Shown piece by piece: positions 42,917 through 51,817 of a DNA stretch of 64,000 bases. The position numbers and the translations under genes were made by a program. The notes beneath the pieces are model-generated. The model ran no database searches and had not been told where the DNA came from. It was given only the letters and a program-made list of their open reading frames with translations. Where the stretch lies: contig JANQOQ010000006.1 of the NCBI GenBank assembly GCA_028285755.1, positions 186,001-250,000 on the forward strand, in the 5' to 3' direction. Positions within the stretch are counted from its first letter, which is position 1. Each line of letters begins with the position of its first letter. This DNA comes from Puniceicoccaceae bacterium. GTDB taxonomy: Bacteria > Verrucomicrobiota > Verrucomicrobiia > Opitutales > JAFGAQ01.

Positions 42917-44467
42917 GTGAAGCGGGATCTAGAGGCATTGGAGAATACCTCCTATGATGTGCTGATCGTAGGTGGCGGAATATACGGCGCCAGTATATTC
43001 TATAAGCTATGCAAGGCGGGCTACAAAACAGCACTCATAGATCGGGGAGATTTCGCATCGGGCACCTCTTCCAATAGCCTCAAAATTTTGCATGGTGGCC
43101 TGAGATATCTGCAAAACCTTGATATCTACAAGATGCGGGCCTCAATCGAATCCCGAAGAGAGATATTACGCTATGCGCCTCAGCTTGTAGAACCCTTGCG
43201 CTGCGTCATACCCACTTACGGCTACGGAACCTACAGTAACGAAGTCACACGCAGTGCGCTGTTCCTGAACGATTTGCTGAGTTCTGATAAGAACCAATTG
43301 GTCAGCCCTGCAAATCATTTGGGTAACGGCCAGGTGTGGAAAAAGGAACACTGGAAGATGGAATCGGGTGAGCTTTATCGCAAGCACCACCGGGGTGCGA
43401 TGATCTGGGATGATGCTATACTGCGTGATACTGAACGACTCGTCATCCAACTAATACTCGATGGTTGCAGTCATGGCGGTAGTGCCGGAAATTACCTTGA
43501 ACTGGAATCGGTGGAACCCGGAGAGCTAGGCACCCATCGTGCCCATATTTACAATCGTCTGGATCATACCTCCTTGCAGATTCATAGCCGTGTGGTGATA
43601 AACACTGCGGGCACTGCCATACTCAATCGTATTGAAGCGGATAATGAGAGAAAACTTTTACCCAGATATTGGGCGAAGGGTATAAACCTGATTACGCATT
43701 GCGATTATCCTTATGAGTTTGCTATCGGACTCAACCAAAATTCGCTCGTCCAAAACCTCAAAGAAGCCCGGAAAAAGCGATTCTACTTTTTTGTGCCCTG
43801 GCATGGGAAACTCATGATAGGCACTGAGTATCACTTGTTCGACATAAATGAGGGTTCACCTGAAATCAGTGAGGCCGAGGTCGACGCATTTCTGGAAAGT
43901 ATTCGAGAAGTATATCCAGAACTCAATGTTTCACGGGGCTGTATCGAATATGTGCACAAGGGCATTTTACCCATCAACGACAACAAGTATCTAAGGGATA
44001 CATCGAAGCTGCCTCTGTTGACCCGGGATTTAATTATCGATCATCAAAAAAAGGGAGGCAAAAAGGGGATATTCAGTGTTTGTGGTGTGAAATACACGAC
44101 TGCATTCTATGTCGCCAATAAAATGCTCAAAACCATTCAATCTGCCCATGAACCTTCGGCAGGAGCCTCTGGCAACCAGTCCATGGATTTAAACCGTGCC
44201 AAGCCCCTGGATCTGGATAATCTGACAAGCGAACACATTGAACACCTAATCACGCATGAAATGGCTATGAGCCTATCCGATATACTGCTCCGGAGATTAA
44301 ACGTCAGCGCCCGGGGCAAAATTGATGAAAAATGGGTAGAAATGGCTGCGAATGCACTTACTAAATATTATTCGTGGGACACCCAAACCCGTGAATTACG
44401 CATTCAGGAGTTCTGGGATGAGTGTAAAAGCCATCACTACAAACAAAGGGTCGAAGTGCCATCATGA
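42917..44467 (+). CDS. Glycerol-3-phosphate dehydrogenase-like FAD oxidoreductase (GlpD family)
   Basis: The 516-aa protein begins at a GTG 8 nt after the epimerase stop; a TTG at 42938 is an alternative. The FAD motif VLIVGGGIYGASIFYKLCKA (about 15-34) and IDRGDFASGTSSNSLKILHG are typical of GlpD, as are GGLRYLQNLDIYKM, the PTYGYGTY and HRGAMIWDDAIL region, GKLMIGTEYHLFD, and the C-terminal GVKYTTAFYVA. GlpD oxidises glycerol-3-phosphate (or a similar hydroxy acid) with FAD. The position inside a glycan-assembly run, with an ATGA overlap to the next methyltransferase, suggests a role in making or removing a sugar- or glycerol-derived group. It may not act in central metabolism. Confidence 0.85.
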   Translation: MKRDLEALENTSYDVLIVGGGIYGASIFYKLCKAGYKTALIDRGDFASGTSSNSLKILHGGLRYLQNLDIYKMRASIESRREILRYAPQLVEPLRCVIPTYGYGTYSNEVTRSALFLNDLLSSDKNQLVSPANHLGNGQVWKKEHWKMESGELYRKHHRGAMIWDDAILRDTERLVIQLILDGCSHGGSAGNYLELESVEPGELGTHRAHIYNRLDHTSLQIHSRVVINTAGTAILNRIEADNERKLLPRYWAKGINLITHCDYPYEFAIGLNQNSLVQNLKEARKKRFYFFVPWHGKLMIGTEYHLFDINEGSPEISEAEVDAFLESIREVYPELNVSRGCIEYVHKGILPINDNKYLRDTSKLPLLTRDLIIDHQKKGGKKGIFSVCGVKYTTAFYVANKMLKTIQSAHEPSAGASGNQSMDLNRAKPLDLDNLTSEHIEHLITHEMAMSLSDILLRRLNVSARGKIDEKWVEMAANALTKYYSWDTQTRELRIQEFWDECKSHHYKQRVEVPS

Positions 44468-45177
44468 GCCAAGTTTCTGCAAATCAACCAGATATTGAAA
44501 GTGCTTCTGAGCAATATGCCCGCCGTTTCAGCGGTACCGTTGGCAAATACCTTCTCGAACGTCAGGAGCAGCTGGTAATGAGCAGCATTGAAGGGAAGGG
44601 GCTTAAGATCCTGGAAGTAGGGGGCGGACATGCTCAGCTCACCCCGGCAATCATTGAAAATGGTCATACGCTCACAGTCCTCGCCAGCCATGAATGCTGT
44701 GCCAACAGGCTCAAGCCTTATCAGGATTCGCTTGAATTTCAAGTAGGCAAGCTAACGCAAATACCTTATGAGGATGAATCGTTCGATTATGTAATAGGCA
44801 TGCGTTTAATGGCCCATTTGGAGGATGGAGATGCATTGATTCGGGAGTGTTGCCGGGTTGCATCTCGAGGGGTCATACTCGACTATTCGGATAAACGCAG
44901 CCTTAACTGCCTATCCAATCTGCTGTTTACATTCAAAAAGGGCTTTGAGAAAGACACTCGGAAGTTTCACCTGCAAAACCGGAAGTTTTTTAGGCAAGCA
45001 TTCACTCAAAACGGATATGCGGACGTGGGATTCAAAACTCAATTTTTTTTACCTTTAGTTTTGCACCGCGCCTTAAAATGTGTGCCCGTGTCGCGGGTTA
45101 TGGAGAGTATCTGCGCAATACTGGGGATGCGATATTTGTTTGGATCTCCGGTTATTGTGAGTGCTGTGCGCAGTTAG
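44464..45177 (+). CDS. Class I SAM-dependent methyltransferase
   Basis: The 237-aa protein overlaps the GlpD-like gene by 4 nt. The SAM-binding motif I is LKILEVGGGHAQLTPAII (about 42-59). Motif II/post-I and IV are IPYEDESFDYVIGMRLMAHL, followed by DALIRECCRVASRGVILDYS. The C-terminal part (KGFEKDTRKFHLQNRKFFRQ and after) is basic and may hold the acceptor site. Such enzymes in sugar clusters methylate a hydroxyl or an amine of a sugar or lipid. The acceptor is not known. Confidence 0.88.
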   Translation: MSQVSANQPDIESASEQYARRFSGTVGKYLLERQEQLVMSSIEGKGLKILEVGGGHAQLTPAIIENGHTLTVLASHECCANRLKPYQDSLEFQVGKLTQIPYEDESFDYVIGMRLMAHLEDGDALIRECCRVASRGVILDYSDKRSLNCLSNLLFTFKKGFEKDTRKFHLQNRKFFRQAFTQNGYADVGFKTQFFLPLVLHRALKCVPVSRVMESICAILGMRYLFGSPVIVSAVRS

Positions 45178-45183
45178 CAATCT

Positions 45184-46356
45184 ATGAAAATTCTGATCAT
45201 AGCTCCGCATCCGTTTTATAAGACCCGCGGCACGCCCATTGCGGTTAAGTTACTGGCTGAAAATCTATCCAAATTGGGGCATCAAGTTACCATTTTCACA
45301 TTTCACGAAGGGGAACCGATCAAAAACGATGCAATCCCAATACGCAGAATCCGCAAACCGCTGGGAGTAAGCAATGTGCCACCCGGGCCATCGATTAAGA
45401 AGCTCATTTGTGACGCCATTTTGCTCCCGTCGCTGATCATCCATTTGCGTAATCAGCGCTATGATATCGTGCATGCGGTGGAAGAGGGTGGGTTCATGGC
45501 ATGGGTACTTAAAATCTTTTATGGCATCCCATACGTGTATGATATGGACTCCTACATGTCTGAGCAGATTTTTGATAAATACCCACTGTTCAGGGCTTTA
45601 TCGACTCCTGTTCAATGGTTTGAGAATCAAATGATAAAAAACAGCGTCGGCGCTTTGGCGGTTTGCCAATCCCTTGCAGAAAAAGTGATCGCTGCCCAAA
45701 ACAAGCTGCGAGTGGACTTACTGCAGGATGTCAGCCTGTTTGAGCTCATACCTGGGAAGCCTATTGAACTGCCGAAACCCGAAACTCCTCAAACGAAAAC
45801 CCTGATGTATGTGGGAAACCTGGAGTATTATCAGGGGATCGATCTATTGTTGGAAAGTTACTCCAAGATTGCCAAGCAAAGGCCAGGTGCCCCAAGCCGT
45901 CTAATCATCGTGGGAGGGGATGATAAATCGGTATCCCTCTATAAGCAAAAGGCCTCCGATCTTGGTATTTCCGAACACACATATTTCCTGGGACCCAAAA
46001 GTGTAGAGTTTCTCGAATCATTACTGACACAGGCCGACATTCTGGTATCTCCCCGCATTCAGGGAGAGAACACACCCATGAAAATCTACTCCTATCTGGA
46101 TGCGGGTAATGCGATTCTCGCAACGCGTATGCGAACCCATACCCAGGTTTTAAACGATGAAAATGCTTGCCTCGTCGAAGCAAATACAGATGCCATGACA
46201 GAAGGAATTACCCGATTACTGAGAGATACTGATTACCGGGATGAACTAGGCAAATCGGCCAAAGAAACACTCGAAACCCATTACTCACTTGATTGCTATC
46301 AGGACAAACTCAAAGAATTTTATAAATATGTGGAAGCTCAATTAAGGAGCGATTGA
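45184..46356 (+). CDS. Glycosyltransferase family 4
   Basis: The 390-aa GT-B enzyme has an N-lobe start MKILIIAPHPFYKTRGTPIA (residues 1-20) and a C-lobe with LMYVGNLEYYQGIDLLLESY, RLIIVGGDDKS, YFLGPKSVEFLESLLTQADI and the donor-site segment QGENTPMKIYSYLDAGNAIL, where the family has its ExxPxxxxEA-like motif. It uses a nucleotide sugar with retention. It follows the methyltransferase by 6 nt and overlaps the next frame's TTG region, whose real ATG is 6 nt after its stop. It builds the repeat unit of a surface glycan or glycolipid; the sugar is unknown. Confidence 0.92.
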   Translation: MKILIIAPHPFYKTRGTPIAVKLLAENLSKLGHQVTIFTFHEGEPIKNDAIPIRRIRKPLGVSNVPPGPSIKKLICDAILLPSLIIHLRNQRYDIVHAVEEGGFMAWVLKIFYGIPYVYDMDSYMSEQIFDKYPLFRALSTPVQWFENQMIKNSVGALAVCQSLAEKVIAAQNKLRVDLLQDVSLFELIPGKPIELPKPETPQTKTLMYVGNLEYYQGIDLLLESYSKIAKQRPGAPSRLIIVGGDDKSVSLYKQKASDLGISEHTYFLGPKSVEFLESLLTQADILVSPRIQGENTPMKIYSYLDAGNAILATRMRTHTQVLNDENACLVEANTDAMTEGITRLLRDTDYRDELGKSAKETLETHYSLDCYQDKLKEFYKYVEAQLRSD

Positions 46357-46361
46357 TTTGT

Positions 46362-47342
46362 ATGAAAGCACTGGTTACAGGAGCTACAGGCTTCACGGGA
46401 AGTCGGCTGGTTGAGAAACTACTGGAAGTCGGGCATACAGTGCGCGTTCTGGTGCGGGATCGCAAGCGGCTCAAGTCTTCACTCATCCATAAAGTCGAAG
46501 TTTTTGAAGGTGATATTCGCGACAAAGCGTACGTCATGGAAGCTGTCCGGGGAATGGACGTAATCTTCAATCTCGCAGCTTATTACCGCAGCTCAGATAC
46601 TCAAAAGAAAATTTACTACGATATCCATGTAGAGGGGACCCGACACTTACTGGATGCAGCACTCAAACATAAAGCCGCCCGCATCGTCCATTGCAGCACC
46701 GTAGGGGTTTACGGCGATGTTGGAAATACGGAAGCTGATGAACGCCAGCCTTTCGCACCGGGTGACATCTATCAGACGACCAAGCTTTATGGCGAAATGC
46801 TGGTTACCGAATACCATAAAAACAAGGGCCTGCCGACAACCATTATCCGACCCACTGCCATTTATGGGCCTGGAGACGAGCGCTTGCTTAAACTCTTTAA
46901 GATTGCCAGCCGAAGACCTACCTTTCTTCTGGGGGATGGCAAAATCTACTACCATATGATCTACGTAGACGACCTCGTAAATGCATTCATCCTCGCAGCG
47001 GAGTCAGAACAAGCCGTCGGTAAAGCTTTCATTGTGGGAGGTGATGAGTGCCTGCAGCTCAATGAACTCATCGATATTATTGGCCCCAAATTGGGCAACC
47101 AACCCAAGAGAGTGCACCTGCCGGCATACCCATTCCAGCTCTTGGGCAGTGCCTGCGAAAAAGTGTTTGGCTTTTTCAAATTGAAGCCCCCGCTATACCG
47201 CAGACGAGTCGATTTCTTTACTAAAAGTCGCCGGTTTAATACCCAAAAAGTTAAAAATGTGCTTGGATACTCGACCCAAGTGAGTCTTGATGAAGGGCTT
47301 GGGATCACAGCTAAGTGGTATCAAGAGAACAAGCTCATCTGA
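46362..47342 (+). CDS. NAD-dependent epimerase/SDR (sugar or isoprenoid 3-beta-HSD-like)
   Basis: The protein is 326 aa from ATG 46362 (AAGGAG ribosome site); a TTG 9 nt upstream was rejected. The NAD motif VTGATGFTGSRLVEKLLEVG is at residues 4-23. The catalytic segment is HCSTVGVYGDVG, and the YxxxK reads IYQTTKLYGE. Later parts include RPTAIYGPGDERLLKLFKIA and VDDLVNAFILAAE. The tail (about 255-300) is long and basic, as in hopanoid- and dihydroflavonol-reductase-like SDRs. It may oxidise or epimerise a lipid- or nucleotide-linked sugar. It is next to the first SDR in function but not closely similar to it. Confidence 0.88.
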   Translation: MKALVTGATGFTGSRLVEKLLEVGHTVRVLVRDRKRLKSSLIHKVEVFEGDIRDKAYVMEAVRGMDVIFNLAAYYRSSDTQKKIYYDIHVEGTRHLLDAALKHKAARIVHCSTVGVYGDVGNTEADERQPFAPGDIYQTTKLYGEMLVTEYHKNKGLPTTIIRPTAIYGPGDERLLKLFKIASRRPTFLLGDGKIYYHMIYVDDLVNAFILAAESEQAVGKAFIVGGDECLQLNELIDIIGPKLGNQPKRVHLPAYPFQLLGSACEKVFGFFKLKPPLYRRRVDFFTKSRRFNTQKVKNVLGYSTQVSLDEGLGITAKWYQENKLI

Positions 47343-47344
47343 AA

Positions 47345-48205
47345 ATGCTGAACAATTCTTCCAATAAACCGGGATTTATTAAATTACTGCGAGCACTCTC
47401 GTGGATTATACCTGGCAACTATTTAAAAACCTTTATATATCTTAATTGCATTCACAACGTACGAAAAACCCTGCGAAACAGCCTGCTGAGCTTTTATCGC
47501 ATGGAGCATATTTATGATGTCATCAAAGAATTTAAAGCAGGCTACAAAGGAGATTTCAGCATATTGGAATTTGGAGTAGCCGACGGTTATACCTTCACCA
47601 AAATGCTATATGCCACCAAATACCTTAAGATGGATGAGCGTATCACCGTCCACGGCTTTGACAGTTTTGAAGGAATGCCAGGCACGGATGACAAACGTGA
47701 TGGGGACCTTATTGCTAATGACGGTTGGGTAGAGGGGCAGTTTAAGACGGACTTTGAAAAGCTCCAGGATTATTGTAAAAAGCACTACAGAAACTTCGTA
47801 TTTCAAAAGGGTTACTTTGAGGACTCGATCACTGATACTGTGCTCGACCAACTTCGTCCTAGCCCTCCCATCCTGATCTGGATTGATTGCGATTACTACA
47901 CCTCTGCAAAAACAGTATTTGAGAGAATCCTCCCGATTATCCCCAGCGGTTGCGTAATCTACTTTGATGAACCTGAATTTAACTACGGGAGCCGCTTCAC
48001 TGGGGAATCCCGTATCATCCACGAAATCAACACAGGCCAATTCGGAGAGGGTATAGAACTGGTAATTGACCCTTCACTGTCGATCATGTCTAAACGGATT
48101 TACCGATTTATCAACACGAATGCAGAGCTTCAATATGACCGCATCGAGAAACTGAACTCCGCTGATGAGCTGCATCGTCGTACCAACGATTCACCCTTTC
48201 CCTAA
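47345..48205 (+). CDS. TylF/MycF-family O-methyltransferase
   Basis: The protein is 286 aa from ATG 47345, 2 nt after the previous stop; a GTG frame 30 nt upstream lies inside the SDR gene. It has the TylF/macrocin O-methyltransferase pattern: ILEFGVADGYTFTKMLYA (SAM loop), TVHGFDSFEGMPGT, FQKGYFEDSI, then the metal-binding ILIWIDCDYYTSAKTVFERI and GCVIYFDEPEF. The family methylates sugar hydroxyls with Mg or Mn. It would add an O-methyl cap to a sugar of the glycan built by this cluster, inferred from context. Confidence 0.88.
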   Translation: MLNNSSNKPGFIKLLRALSWIIPGNYLKTFIYLNCIHNVRKTLRNSLLSFYRMEHIYDVIKEFKAGYKGDFSILEFGVADGYTFTKMLYATKYLKMDERITVHGFDSFEGMPGTDDKRDGDLIANDGWVEGQFKTDFEKLQDYCKKHYRNFVFQKGYFEDSITDTVLDQLRPSPPILIWIDCDYYTSAKTVFERILPIIPSGCVIYFDEPEFNYGSRFTGESRIIHEINTGQFGEGIELVIDPSLSIMSKRIYRFINTNAELQYDRIEKLNSADELHRRTNDSPFP

Positions 48206-48217
48206 ACCGAGCAACCC

Positions 48218-48958
48218 ATGAACACATACAAAGTAGGGGAGAGTATTGACCGCAAGCGAAGCCCACTTTCACAATACAAGGAGTTGATGGTAGGGACTTC
48301 GGGCTGGTTCTACTTCATCTACTTTGAACTCGTTATTACCCTATTTTCAGGAATACCTGGACTTTTGGGGCTGTTTTTAAGGCGCATCGCTTACAGACCC
48401 TTGTTCAAAAAGATGGGAAGAGGGGTCATCATCGGTAAACACATCGTACTTCGCCATCCTCACAAAATTTCCGTCGCAGATGGCAGCTTTATTGACGATC
48501 ATGTAATGCTGGATGCCAAGGGCGAAGCGAATGATGGCATACAGCTTGAGGAGGCAGTATTTATAGGTAGAAATTCGATACTTAGCTGCAAAAACGGAAA
48601 CATTATTCTAAAGGCACGATCAAATATAGGCTTTAATTGCGAGCTATTTGCATCTCAAACCATGATCGTGGGTGAAGATACACTCATTGCCGCTTACAGT
48701 TATCTTCTAGCTGGTGGCACTTATCAGACTCATCTTAAGGCCATACCGGTCTCAAAATTTCCAGATTATGAGAGCGATCAGAACCTGACAATCGGTAGGG
48801 GCGTTTGGATCGGAGCGCACTGTGTAATTCTTGCAGGTTCAAATATCGAAGACGATGTGATTATCGCTGCTGGTTCTATTTTGAACAAAAAGGCGAAGAC
48901 GAAGTCTATTTATGCTGGTACACCGGCTAAACTGATATCGCCCCGCGAAGAGGCTTAG
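48218..48958 (+). CDS. Left-handed beta-helix acyltransferase (hexapeptide repeat)
   Basis: The 246-aa protein starts with an amphipathic membrane-associated region (about 30-60, FYFIYFELVITLFSGIPGLL). Hexapeptide repeats follow from about residue 70: MGRGVIIGKHIVLRHPHKIS, VADGSFIDDHVMLDAKGE, IGRNSILSCKNGNIILKA, and the C-terminal IGRGVWIGAHCVILAGSNIE with VIIAAGSILNKKA and YAGTPAKLI. This is the acetyltransferase type that modifies sugars with acetyl-CoA or a similar donor. It ends the seven-gene run; a 125-bp gap follows before the secreted protein. An O-acetyl on the glycan fits the nearby SGNH esterase. Confidence 0.9.
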   Translation: MNTYKVGESIDRKRSPLSQYKELMVGTSGWFYFIYFELVITLFSGIPGLLGLFLRRIAYRPLFKKMGRGVIIGKHIVLRHPHKISVADGSFIDDHVMLDAKGEANDGIQLEEAVFIGRNSILSCKNGNIILKARSNIGFNCELFASQTMIVGEDTLIAAYSYLLAGGTYQTHLKAIPVSKFPDYESDQNLTIGRGVWIGAHCVILAGSNIEDDVIIAAGSILNKKAKTKSIYAGTPAKLISPREEA

Positions 48959-49083
48959 TCTCAGTATTTAACCCACATAATTAAGATTTTAATGTAAAAA
49001 ATAAGGTTGATTTTCAAAATTCAATTCTTGAATAATTAGCTTGTTATAACATTTGGATTACTAGGAAATTGGAGAAAAGGAAT

Positions 49084-50550
49084 ATGAAGCATCTCATAGC
49101 GCTGATTACAGCAGGAGTGATCTCTTGCTTAACCATTCAAGCCCAGGATACTGGACTTGAGGTATTACCGGAGGGTTTCCCGACAGGTGACCTAACGTAT
49201 GATCCGGAAACCGGAATATACACATCACCCACATTTGGAACATTCACCATAATCACGGACGCAACTCAAACGACTAAGGTCAACCATACAATATTGGGGC
49301 CGTTTATCTGGAACTACAATGCAGAAATCCAGCAAGTCATTCTTACGACGGACTGGTGGGGACCATTAATCACATACGTTCCCGGTGAGGAACCAACAGG
49401 AATACTTCCATTCCCCTATGTGCTGAGTATTTACCAGGGTGCTACTTACTTTGTGGAAGTCACAGGCACTCAACCTTTCTCATTCTATAATCATACCCAG
49501 GCACGCGATGAGAATGGTCTGCTGGTATTTGATGAAAATGGAAACCCGGTCGACGTAGGCTGGCAGGGAGCGATTGGTCGTCCCCTTACCGATGCAGAAG
49601 GTTACTACAACGATACCCAATCCCGCTTTTTGCAAATGCAGCAAACTTCGCAGGCTGTAGAAAACGCTAAAAATTCACTGCAGGAAGTACCCGTAACCAC
49701 CACAGTAAACTTAGATGCTTACTACAATGAGCTAATACGGGTCTTCAACGTATTCTTGGATTTCCATGAGTTGTTTGTATTTAATTATAATCGATGTGGT
49801 GCGGCACCCGGAGTACTCAACGCCTTAGGCGCACCTCAGGAGGATATTGATGCTGCATTGGCCTGGACCGCAATGCTGCCTGATCTCGCTGAGATGGAGC
49901 AAATATTCAATGACACTCAAAACTGTGTCAACAATGCGACGAATATCCTTGCGGCAAAGAAAGCTGAGCAAGAAGTATTGATTGCAAATCAGCCGGCTCC
50001 TACACCCCCGTCTAATCCTGTGGTACCTGTTAATCCGGGAACACCTGTTAATCCGGGAACACCGATCGTTCCGATCGATGGGGATGATGCGATCGCAGTA
50101 TCCAGCATTGATATTGCTGGAGGGCACATGGCATCCAATGCATTCAGCTGGCCGATCACAGCAAGATTCAATAGCATCTCTTTTGGGGGTGGTTTCTACA
50201 CAGTAAGTGCTGATGGTCTCGAAAACTGGCCTTTTGCAACCTACTCATGGTGGGCACCTCATACAGACCCGGGTGTAAATGCAATTCTCTGGATACTAAT
50301 ACCTCAGGGCAACGGCCGTTACTGGGCAATGTCAGTAGAATGGTATGCAAGCTGGCGTGGAAGTCAGACTTATCACTCCACAAACTTGTATACAATCCAG
50401 CAATTGCTTGGATTCCCCTGGCAACCCACACCGGGCCAGGATTATGGTTGGGTAATGATGCACTCCTCATCCTCATTTGCAGGAAGCATTGATAATGGGG
50501 TGTTCTCACAACAGCGTTCGAATATCATTATTGGAACTTTCCAACCCTAA
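49084..50550 (+). CDS. Unrecognised secreted protein with Pro-Asn-Gly linker
   Basis: The protein is 488 aa from ATG 49084 (ribosome site GGAGAAAAGG); a longer TTG frame was rejected. The signal peptide is MKHLIALITAGVISCLTIQA. The N-terminal half (about 20-290) has a beta-rich region (TSPTFGTFTIITDATQTTKV, GPFIWNYNAEIQQVIL) and a helical segment with two Cys (CGAAPGV and QNCVNNAT). A linker of tandem PVNPGT units (about 312-330) leads to a C-terminal domain rich in Trp and Tyr (YSWWAPHTDPGV, YWAMSVEWYASWRGSQTY, GQDYGWVMMHSSSS). That composition suggests glycan binding. No family was recognised. It is followed by a strong terminator. Confidence 0.78.
   Translation: MKHLIALITAGVISCLTIQAQDTGLEVLPEGFPTGDLTYDPETGIYTSPTFGTFTIITDATQTTKVNHTILGPFIWNYNAEIQQVILTTDWWGPLITYVPGEEPTGILPFPYVLSIYQGATYFVEVTGTQPFSFYNHTQARDENGLLVFDENGNPVDVGWQGAIGRPLTDAEGYYNDTQSRFLQMQQTSQAVENAKNSLQEVPVTTTVNLDAYYNELIRVFNVFLDFHELFVFNYNRCGAAPGVLNALGAPQEDIDAALAWTAMLPDLAEMEQIFNDTQNCVNNATNILAAKKAEQEVLIANQPAPTPPSNPVVPVNPGTPVNPGTPIVPIDGDDAIAVSSIDIAGGHMASNAFSWPITARFNSISFGGGFYTVSADGLENWPFATYSWWAPHTDPGVNAILWILIPQGNGRYWAMSVEWYASWRGSQTYHSTNLYTIQQLLGFPWQPTPGQDYGWVMMHSSSSFAGSIDNGVFSQQRSNIIIGTFQP
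50029..50063 (+). repeat. Two 18-bp tandem units in the linker of the secreted protein
   Basis: Two adjacent copies of GTTAATCCGGGAACACC (50029-50046 and 50047-50063) encode VNPGTP twice. They form a flexible Pro-Gly linker. Confidence 0.85.
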
Positions 50551-50573
50551 GCTGTATTTTATTTAACCACACC

Positions 50574-50604
50574 AAGGCGCTTGATTCATTCAAGCGCCTT
50601 TTTT
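50574..50604 (+). terminator. Intrinsic terminator after the secreted-protein gene
   Basis: A perfect 11-bp stem AAGGCGCTTGA / TCAAGCGCCTT with a TTCAT loop is followed by a run of Ts ending at 50604. It is 24 nt after the stop codon and isolates this gene from the deacetylase that starts at 50646. Confidence 0.93.
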
Positions 50605-50645
50605 GTTGCCTTATTCCAAGTTGCTTCAAAGCGTTTCATTAAACG

Positions 50646-51785
50646 ATGCCAATCATCCAAAAGATAACAAAGGCGGGAAAAGAGCTACCCATCGAACTGG
50701 CTCGATACTTACGCAGGCAATATCCCGCATTCGTTACGCGAAATCTGGCAGAGCTGCCAACTAATGATGTGCCGGTATTTATGTTTCATACCGTTGAAGG
50801 AGATGCATTTGAGAGCCAACTCGCATACCTTAAACATAATGGCTATCACACACTCGATGCGGATGAATTGTACCGTTTTTTACAGGGGCAACGAACGCTC
50901 GACAAACCATCCGTTGCACTCACTTTTGACGACGGAGATGTAAGCTGGCACCAGGTCGCTCAGCCTTTGCTCGAAAAATATGATTATCGGGCCATTGGGT
51001 TTATAGCACCTCATTACGTTGCAGAAGATACTCCCAAGACTCAGGGAAAAGCCTGGATGTCCTGGAGCCAGATCAACGAGCTCCATCGCTCCGGTCATTG
51101 GGATATTCAATCGCATACCCACTATCACGATCATATCTTCACAGGATCCCAATTAGTAGATATACATGATCCGTCTAGAGTGGCCAATCCCCTGGGCCTG
51201 GATACTCCCTGGATCTACCAAGAGGGTGGTGAATATAGTAACGAATTACCCAAAGGTCATCCGATATACGCATACTCATCTCGCTTTGAATCAAAACCTA
51301 TGTATTTGCCAAATGCATCTTTCCTAGACGATTGCATACAAAAGGCCAATAGTACTGCAGCAACATCCTCCAACTCCAGAGACTTTAAAAAAACACTCAA
51401 ACTATTTCACAATCAGCAAGTTAAGCTTCATAAAGCCGGTCGCTATGAGACTCAGGAAGAGCAGCATCAGCGTATACTACTCAATTTAAGAACTGCTAAG
51501 GAGACATTGGAGAATCAGTTAGGCCATGAAGTACAACACCTCTGCTACCCCTGGGGAATCGGCTCAGATCTAAGTGTCCAAATTAGTAAGGAAGCGGGAT
51601 ACATATCCAATTACTGGGGCTCAGTGAGAGGCAGAAATCAAAATAAGACCGGAGATTCTCCGTACCATATTTGTCGTTTAAAGGATGACTATTTACTGAG
51701 ACTTCCGGGCGAGGGCAGGAAGAGTCTGTTGGATATTTTTAAGGCTAAGGCAAAAAGACGATCCCAAACCTTAGATATCTATTGA
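50646..51785 (+). CDS. Polysaccharide deacetylase-family protein (NodB-like)
   Basis: The 379-aa protein has the NodB homology domain. Motif 1 is VALTFDDGDVSWHQ (Asp-Asp, catalytic base and metal). Motif 2 is WDIQSHTHYHDHI (HxxxH-type metal ligands). A later motif is HEVQHLCYPWGIGS. No signal peptide is visible, so it may act in the cytoplasm or at the membrane on a lipid-linked sugar. An insertion (about 185-280) separates the motifs. It would remove an N-acetyl or O-acetyl group. It is followed after 32 nt by a GT2 gene, then a methyltransferase and a flippase-like gene, all in one direction. Confidence 0.9.
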   Translation: MPIIQKITKAGKELPIELARYLRRQYPAFVTRNLAELPTNDVPVFMFHTVEGDAFESQLAYLKHNGYHTLDADELYRFLQGQRTLDKPSVALTFDDGDVSWHQVAQPLLEKYDYRAIGFIAPHYVAEDTPKTQGKAWMSWSQINELHRSGHWDIQSHTHYHDHIFTGSQLVDIHDPSRVANPLGLDTPWIYQEGGEYSNELPKGHPIYAYSSRFESKPMYLPNASFLDDCIQKANSTAATSSNSRDFKKTLKLFHNQQVKLHKAGRYETQEEQHQRILLNLRTAKETLENQLGHEVQHLCYPWGIGSDLSVQISKEAGYISNYWGSVRGRNQNKTGDSPYHICRLKDDYLLRLPGEGRKSLLDIFKAKAKRRSQTLDIY

Positions 51786-51817
51786 TTTGCGCAAGCAGCT
51801 AGCTCAATGATGTTGAT

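Noticed and set aside
50029-50063. Tandem repeat as a CRISPR-like array
   Set aside because: There are only two 18-bp units, directly adjacent and in frame within a linker, with no spacers.
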